The position numbers and the translations under genes were made by a program. From Hibiscus mutabilis (lineage: Eukaryota; Streptophyta; Magnoliopsida; Malvales; Malvaceae), in the NCBI GenBank assembly GCA_019671005.1, contig CM033723.1:18429254-18493253 (forward strand): a stretch of 64,000 nucleotides of DNA, read 5' to 3'. Every line of letters begins with the position of its first letter. Position 1 is the first letter of the stretch. Under the pieces are notes generated by a model. The model was not told the origin of the DNA. It did no database searches and saw nothing but the letters and a program-made list of their open reading frames with translations. This document shows, piece by piece, positions 57,266 through 64,000 of the stretch.

Positions 57266-57756
57266 CTTGGATTATATTTGGACATAAGTAGCATTGGTCT
57301 GAGTTTGACCGTATTGGTCTGTTTTACAAAGCTCAAAGCACGTAGCAATGGCTAGTGTCGGAACATAACAATCCTATCTTCTCATCTATCAAACCAACTA
57401 TTGTAACACCCTTAACATATACTCGTAGACCAAATATACATTAAAGATGTCATAGAATTATTCAAATAAAACTTGTCTTGAAATATATTTTTTTTATTTT
57501 TTTTATTTCATTATTTTTTATACCAAAATTTCAATCTGTTTCTCTAAGTCCATACTTCAATAACAATGCATAAATACGTTGTAAAATTAAACTTATAAAA
57601 CAATTCACCTTTAGAAATACAACATGCCCACTAGTCTATCAAATTACGATAAAGATGTACTTACTGAGTTTAATGTGGTAACTTGCTTTTTTTCAAAGTT
57701 TATGCTCCTGCTCGCTAGACAAATCCGGATAACCTACGTCTGACATAAGACACACG

Positions 57757-57772
57757 CTAAGTATGAACATAG
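57757..57772 (-). other. Conserved LTR stem-loop, 3' LTR of F (one mismatch)
   Basis: Minus strand CTATGT TCAT ACTTAG; the 5' LTR copy is perfect. Confidence 0.6.
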
Positions 57773-57920
57773 TGAGGCAGTTAAACTTATTTATTTTTAA
57801 AACATGAAATAATGTAACACATAAAAGTGCATTTCGTTTTCTCTACAAGTATATCACAATGTACATATGTCATGTATGATAATTATCATATAAATCATGT
57901 TATTATTGCATAGTATATTC

Positions 57921-58075
57921 TCTATCATGGACATGCTTTCATCATGTAATCATTTGCATATCATGTACTCTATCATGGTCATGCTTTCTTTATGTCATCA
58001 TTTGCATAACATGTATTCTATCATGGTCATGTTTTCATTATGCCATCATTTGCATAACATGTATTCTATCATATA
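57921..58075 (-). repeat. 48-bp tandem repeat, 3' LTR of F
   Basis: Three full units beginning TCTATCATGG(A/T)CATG at 57921, 57969 and 58017 plus a partial one. Because 48 is divisible by three the repeat leaves an open + strand frame (57897-58115), which is not a gene. The same array stands at 63628-63785. Confidence 0.88.
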
Positions 58076-58174
58076 TCATGTAACCTTTCTATCATGTATG
58101 ACAAAACATATGTAACAAGTAACATGTAACATCTTGTTATTATTATCATTGTCTCTGGCTAGAGGCCCATGGAA

Positions 58175-58300
58175 ACCCCGTAGCCTATCTGCACTGTAGT
58201 GCCATGTAGAGTACGTACTCGAGAGGATGCTCTTTGATCCTCATATAAGGACGCTCTTTGTTCCTTATATCAAACAGCTTGTTAGTGCATTTGCACTATA
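58175..58300 (-). repeat. Palindrome-rich segment, 3' LTR of F
   Basis: GCACTGTAGTGC, GAGTACGTACTC and two GGA(T/C)GCTCTTTG(A/T)TCCTCATATAAGG-like units, related to the array of element E. Confidence 0.75.
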
Positions 58301-61274
58301 GGCGTGGATCCCCAGGTGTATCTTGTTTCATTTAAACTTGTTTCATTTTAATCTTGTCATTATCCATATTTCAAGTATGCATAATGCATCATCATTTATG
58401 AAAACAATCGTTTGTACCTAGTATTCCATCAATCTTGCCATGTCGAGCAATGTATCATATCACATATTATAGAGAAATGCAATGCCAATTTCAACATAAT
58501 GCAAACATATAGAAATGCACTCACCTGGGCCATTTATTAACTTGCTTCAATAATATCTACTCGATCTTTTCCTTTATAGAACCTCGAACCTTCTTTTGAT
58601 TTGAATCCAACTTTATTTATCACATGAATATAAATAAACATTTGTTAGATTCACTTCTAACAATATTTCAATTAAGCTATTTAATAATTCAACATAAAAG
58701 ATTTCCATAAATTTCTTTCCTTCCTTATACCGTTCACAAACTCATTTTTGGTCCCTAATGGCCATTTTGATCTTCAAATAATTCCTCCAAGCTTGCTAAC
58801 CAACATTAGACACAAATTGTCTCAATTTCCATTTTTTGTCAACTTGTACTACCATCAAAGATTTACTTCTACATGGAAGAATATATACTGAATCTTAATA
58901 TCATTTATACCATAGAAACTAGATTCAATAACGGTTCTAACGGTTTAAGCCAAATAATTTAATAAAATCTAAAAAAATTATGAAAATTCATCAAACTCCC
59001 GTTTACAGGACTGTCCTGACAGAAACTATTCTGTAATTTTTCTGACCTTCATTCGATTAAAAATTAATATCTTTTAACTCGGAACTCAAAATCAGTTTTC
59101 GTTTGTTGGAAAAGAAACTAGATTTGATAAGCTTTTCACCCATATAAACTAATAACCCAGATTCAATTTGTACGATTTATGACAAATTTTCAAAATTGGA
59201 TTCCAGTATTGAATTTCGGAACAGACTGCTATTCTATTTTCTAACCTTTCATCACTTAAAAAATCATATCTTTTGATATATGAATCGAAATCAATCACCA
59301 TTTGTTTTAAACGAAACTAAACGAATAAATATTCACATCGATATAAAATTCACCATCTAACCATTTTTGTAGAAATTATGGTGAATTTTCAAACTTACTT
59401 CCATATCTAGTTTTCCTACACAACTTCCATAAATAACTTCAAACTTTATACTAATTTCTCCTTACTTTGCTATTTGTCAAATTGGCCCCCTTACTTTATT
59501 CAAACCACTAATGTATCACTTTCTTCAACAAATAATTATTCAAAAATAATTCCCTCTATTTTTTCGTTCTTTCTGAAATAGTCAGTAAAAATGCAAAGAT
59601 AAGGATTCAAGCTTCTTAACTTTGCAAATTAGTCATCAAATCAACATTACTACTTGAATTCTATTATTTAAACTAAAATTAGATTTAGTCCTTCTCTAAA
59701 CCTCATTTCCAAATTGGTCACTTAATTTTGAAAATTTGTCAAAATGGTCACTAACTCGATTTAACATCGGTTTTGCATTCTAACTTCAATTTCACATCTC
59801 CAAAATCAATAATAACATAAATACAGTTTAAAATCATAAAAATCAGATTCGGTCCTCTAACGTTTAAGATTTCTGAAATGATCCCTATCTAATAAATTTA
59901 GGGTTTTGCTTCCAAATAACAATTCAAGCTCTCTAAATCATTAATTTAACATCACAAACCCCAAATTAAACATGAATCTATAAACCCTAATTATCTTCAT
60001 AGTAATCAAAACATATAAAGTTTAAATCCCAACTCAATAACATGATTTTAACATCACAGGAAGCTTGATTTCAACATGGAATCATAAAATCTCAAAACCC
60101 CCAATTGAGTCCATAAACCCTAATTTCTTCTCATAGAAAATTCTCATCAATGAAGCAAGTTTTCCATGAATTATTTACACCAAAAGATAGAGCTTGATGA
60201 GTAGAACAACTTTGTAGTTTGAAAGATTACCTAAAAATTGAGTTTCAAGGCTTGAATCGAACTTGGAAAATTTCTCTTTTCTTCCCCCTCATTTTCAAAA
60301 ATATGAAGATGAAGGAGACTTCATCTTTTAGCTCCTTTATTTTCCATTCCATCCAATTATGCCACTTATAAATATAAATGAATTTTAAATTCATTTAGAT
60401 AGTGAAATTACTAAAATACCATTTTAATCCAACGGTTGAGATTGATCTTATCATTAATCAAGAGCCAAGATTTACTCTTCCATTTCCTTCTTCCAAAATT
60501 ATCCTTGCAACTTTTTAAATATTTCAAAAATGCCATTGGGTCAAAATAACCAATTTGCCCTCAAACTAGTTTTTATTCACTAATTTGTCATTCTTGTAAA
60601 AATTCAACTAAGTCTAGTTGGAATCCAACCAACTATAATAAAATATTCATAAAATAGTTTTTTATGAATTTCTCATGGCTTTTGGATCAGTCTCTAAAAT
60701 TTTAGTTTGATTTGATTTCCCGATATTCGTAAAATACTTCTACTACGATTTTACATTTTCTGAACTATCGGATTTATTACAAAAATTCTATATTTCCATA
60801 TTCGGGAAATAAACATTATCATCTCATAAAAATTTCCTTTCTTAAGGACTTAGACTGAAATTTTTAACTCAGTCTAATATCCCGATAATTATAAAAAATC
60901 TTCATAGAATAAAATTTATCTTAGAAATCCTTTATCGATAATTCATTCGAATATTCTTTACTCTTCTGAGTCCAAAATATCGATCAAAAACACTTTTATG
61001 GGACCTTCTCGAAGGTTACCCATCTTTGTACTTCTTTGGTCTGAGCCCGTTTAACGATTTCATTCGATCCAAATTTGGTACCTTTTTCTGCATCTTAATT
61101 CTTAAAACTGATATCAAGGTACCTATTTCGATCCGATTCACTCTTATACTGAATAAAATTACTTGTTGGGGAAATTTACACTTTAGGCCCCAAACTTTTC
61201 CAATGTTTATTCTTTAACCCCTTAAACTTTCAAAATTTAGAATTTAGTCACTAGCCAAAATTTGGGATATTACA

Positions 61275-61720
61275 ATTCCTCCCCTTAAGAAAATTCATCC
61301 TCAAATTTTCAATGCGTACCTATTCCAAACATTTACAGATATTACTTCCTGATTTTCTTCTCAACCTCTCAAGTCGCTTCTTCGACCTTGTGATTTTTCC
61401 TCAAAACTTCAGTCAATGAAATTTCTTATTGCTTAATTCTTTAATTCCATAAGCCAATATTTCTACTAACTCCTCTTCATATATCAAATCTAATTGCATC
61501 TCAATTTATTCAGGAGTGCTGACATGTAAATAATTCAGTCAATGCCCCCAAAACATAACTACATATACTATAGACTTTTGCTCACTTCTGGAGATAAGAC
61601 CCATTAATATACTCTTGGTCCAACTCTTTCACGATTCCTTGAGGTATAACAGTTCTGAAACTAAGTTTTCCCTTTTTGACCTATACAAATCATGCTTCAT
61701 TTTTAAATAAACAATCATAA
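61275..61720 (-). pseudogene. Element F integrase C-terminus and chromodomain, very decayed
   Basis: At the DNA level it aligns with element E 50690-51120. Examples are the CTCAAGTCGCTTCTTCGACC stretch (61367) against CCCAAGTTGCCTCTTCCAC, and TGGTCCAACTCTTTCACGAT (61617) against TGGTCCAACTCTTTTGAGAA. The frame is lost. No integrase motif survives translation. Confidence 0.65.
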
Positions 61721-63086
61721 CTTCTTTTTTGCTATGACATTTAAGGCTCTCAACAACTTAAACATTTAAACAGCCAATGCTTTATTATATACAGTTGCCG
61801 AAGGTTACAGCCTCTTAAGTACTTCATGTTCTTGTACTTGAGCCCCCTACTGCACCAGTAGCTTAATCTAGGTAAAAATCGGAAAAAAGTTCATACTTGA
61901 TTTCATTGTTACTGCTACGAGTATCTTTACAACCCTTGTGATCTGAGACTCTCGTTCTTGTCTAGAAACATTTCTATGGAAGTTTCAATTAGCCGGAACA
62001 ATCCTCAACTAAACACTCTTCCTTTGACTTCATTAAGAAACTAATTCCTTTTAAAAATTTAAACGTTTCTTCTTATAATTGCTTTTACCTTGTGCACAGA
62101 TAACCAACTTATCTCAATTACACTTTAGATTCTCGAAAAGGTATCTTCATAATAACTTCTAATACTTGATCACTTAGACCATTAGAAAACCTTTTTCTAT
62201 CAATTCACATCATTTTAATGCTTGTCATACTCATCAACTTATTATTACTGATTGTCTTTATCAAAACCTTTCTGAAAAGATATCTTAGCTTATCCATTAC
62301 ACTTTAGCCCTATATTTATAAGGCTCTGTTGTCAACTATTCAAGTAGAATTAACCTCTTAGTTGACTTCTCTGAATACTCTTTGGTTAAGAGTTCAATAC
62401 TTTTTATCGGTATTAGACTTCCAATCTTGTTCAGTATGTACTTAAATATCACTTTCATCATACTTTTATTCCAGATTTCTTGTCTTCCCGATCTTTTAAA
62501 TCTTATAGTTGACATCTAGTAACATTGATGTCTGCTTAAAGAAATAATCTTTCTTGTATAATTTACCTTTAGTTTGATTCTATAAATAAGAATTTATTTT
62601 CTTACTTAAATTGATCGCCCACATAATTGGCTTTAAACACTTCTTTTAAGAACTTATAAATCACTTCCTTAATAGGTACTAACTTTATGGCATTAAACCG
62701 TTAAATACGGGTATATTCCTTTAGCCATGATGCATCTTTTTCTGACTTCTTAGTTTCTATGCAGTTTAATTCCTCTATAGCATGACTTTGACATCTTTGT
62801 GCCATAAATTGGCAACTATCGGACCATTTTTTCTATTAAATTCAGGAGCTCCTAACTTCTTAATCTCCTTACTTCCACTTTAAACCTTCTCTTGATCTCC
62901 ATAATTAAATGTTTAATGCAGTCCAGTAGTACTTAACATTGTTTATTTCAACTATAACTATTCATTCAGAGAGGAGCATAATCAAGTTACACAAATAGTA
63001 CATCAATAACATGACATCCTAGGGGCATATACTTAATATCAAATCATATTAAACTCGGTTTAACCTCCAGAATCGGCTAAACCTGT
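61721..63086 (-). other. Element F interior, unreadable
   Basis: No gag or pol motif can be followed in any frame. The last 100 bp (CATCAATAACATGACATCCTAGGGGC, 63002 on) match the leader of element E near 53489. The region between is either an old deletion product or unrelated filler. Confidence 0.5.
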
Positions 63087-63098
63087 AGCTCTGATACC
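63087..63098 (-). promoter_or_regulatory. Primer binding site of element F, tRNA-Met
   Basis: Minus strand TGGTATCAGAGC, perfect, 6 bp from the LTR end at 63105. Confidence 0.88.
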
Positions 63099-63104
63099 AA
63101 TAAA

Positions 63105-64000
63105 TGTAACACCCTTAACATATACTTGTCGACCAAATATACGTTAAAGATGTTATAGAATTATTCAAATACAACTTGTCTTGAAATATAATTTTTATTT
63201 TATTATTTTTATACCAAAATTTCAAACCATTTCTCTAAGTCCATACTTCAATAACAATGCATAAATATGTTGTAAAATTAAACTTATAAAACAATTCACC
63301 TTTAGAAATACTACATGCCTACTAGTCTGTCAAATTATGATAAAGATGTACTTACTGAGTTTAATGTGGTAAATTTTTTTTCAAAGTTTCTGGTCAACTT
63401 TCTAGACAAATTCGGATAACCTATATGTGACATAAGACACACGCTAAGTACGGACTTAGTGAGGCAGTTAAACTTATTTATTTTTAAAACATGAAATAAT
63501 GTAACACAGTATGTCATATATAAAAGTGCATTTCGTTTTCTCTATAACATGGCAAGTATATCACAATGTACATATGTCATGTATCATAACTATCATATAA
63601 ATCATGTTATTATTGCATAATACATTCTCTATCATGGACATGCTTTAATCATGTAATCATTTTCATATCATGTACTCTATCATGATCATGCTTTTTTTAT
63701 GTCATCATTTCCATAACATGTAGTCTATCATGGTCATGTTATCATTATGCCATCATTTGCATAACATGTATTCTATCATATATCATGTAACCTTTCTATC
63801 ATGTATGATATAACATATGTAACAAGTAACATGTAACATCTAAATCATGTATCATCTTGTTATTATTATCATTGTGTCTGGCTAGAGGCCCATGGAAACC
63901 CTGTAGCCTATCTGCACCGTAGTGCCATGTAGAGTACGTACTCGAGAGAATGCTCTTTACTCCTCATATAAGGACGCTCTTTGCTCCTTATATCAAACAG
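63105..64000 (-). repeat. 5' LTR of element F, partial
   Basis: First 896 bp (on the + strand) of the second LTR, closely matching 57402-58300. It carries the perfect stem-loop (63444-63459), the 48-bp repeat from 63628 and GAGTACGTACTC at 63932-63943. Confidence 0.9.
63444..63459 (-). other. Conserved LTR stem-loop, 5' LTR of F
   Basis: Minus strand CTAAGT CCGT ACTTAG, perfect 6-bp stem, preceded by CCTCA and followed by CGTGTG. Confidence 0.75.

Larger units (their letters stand above)
56283..57401 (-). repeat. LTR-like segment H, right part
   Basis: Non-coding. It contains a stem-loop of the shared type at 56950-56968 and a CTTATCAGAGTTCATAAC array at 57110-57265, the same pairing of elements seen in the other LTRs. 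It is cut by F at 57402, and its outer end lies beyond the window. Confidence 0.55.
57402..61274 (-). repeat. 3' LTR of element F
   Basis: 3873 bp, the longest LTR here; minus strand TGTAATATCCC...AAGGGTGTTACA. Contents: a stem-loop with one mismatch (57757-57772), a 48-bp tandem repeat (57921-58075), a palindrome GAGTACGTACTC (58209-58220) and repeated GGACGCTCTTTG(T/C)TCCT units near 58225-58275. Confidence 0.85.
57402..64000 (-). mobile_element. Element F: decayed chromovirus, cut by the window end
   Basis: Minus-strand element. The 3' LTR is 57402-61274, the interior 61275-63104, the primer site 63087-63098 and the 5' LTR begins at 63105 and runs off the window. The left flank is ACTAT; its duplicate would lie outside. 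The interior is only 1.8 kb and almost unreadable. The LTRs match closely over the 900 bp available, so the interior was probably already short when the element inserted. Confidence 0.82.

Noticed and set aside
57897..58115. Repetitive 72-codon frame
   Set aside because: Produced by a 48-bp tandem repeat inside the F LTR.

Overview
The window reads as gene-poor, repeat-packed DNA of a flowering plant, most likely a eudicot. The basis is AT-rich sequence, LTR retrotransposons of the plant-specific Athila and chromodomain (Del/Tekay-type) Ty3/gypsy lineages, a decayed Ty1/copia element and one CACTA-type transposon end. I found no convincing host gene, rRNA, tRNA or CRISPR array. Nearly all recognisable coding sequence is broken retrotransposon gag/pol. 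The species cannot be fixed from the sequence alone.

Left part (1-17927). A degraded Ty1/copia element on the + strand has an LTR-like promoter near 233 and pol remnants at 2838-4766. A 6.96-kb Athila-like element (4767-11725, + strand) splits it. The Athila-like element has 1.39-kb LTRs and a tRNA-Asp primer site. It keeps gag and protease remnants but has lost reverse transcriptase, RNase H and integrase. The copia sequence appears to resume at 11726. Next come a minus-strand Ty3/gypsy protease fragment (about 11840-12560), a block of degenerate tandem repeats (12970-14360), LTR-like debris and one orphan CACTA terminus at 16288.

Centre (17928-33608). Three + strand layers are nested. An LTR called G here (17928-18862 and 31853-33545, with a tRNA-Met primer site) contains a solo LTR called C (18863-21787 and 31254-31852). 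C contains a complete but inactivated Del/Tekay-type element called D (21788-31253). D shows gag, protease, reverse transcriptase, RNase H, integrase and a chromodomain.

Right part (33609-64000). All elements here lie on the minus strand. An LTR related to C (C', 33609-36069 and 47162-47231) is split by a complete element B (36070-47161). A further LTR-like segment H (47232-47874 and 56283-57401) is split by element E (47875-56277), which has a perfect GTAAA target duplication and no gag. H is split again by element F (57402 to the window end), whose right LTR is cut off. The simplest reading is G > C' > (B, H) and H > (E, F). The outer ends of G, C', H and F lie outside the window.

How the parts relate. 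In autonomous relatives the gag and pol products form a particle, copy the RNA into DNA and integrate it, with the chromodomain guiding integration. Here every copy carries stops, frameshifts or deletions, many of them CAG to TAG. None should be autonomous, although E and the Athila-like element keep both LTRs and priming sites. The most striking unexplained structure is a short stem-loop that recurs in the LTRs of all seven chromodomain-type families or segments with changing but complementary stems. Family-specific arrays of short repeats or mini-palindromes accompany it in most of these LTRs.
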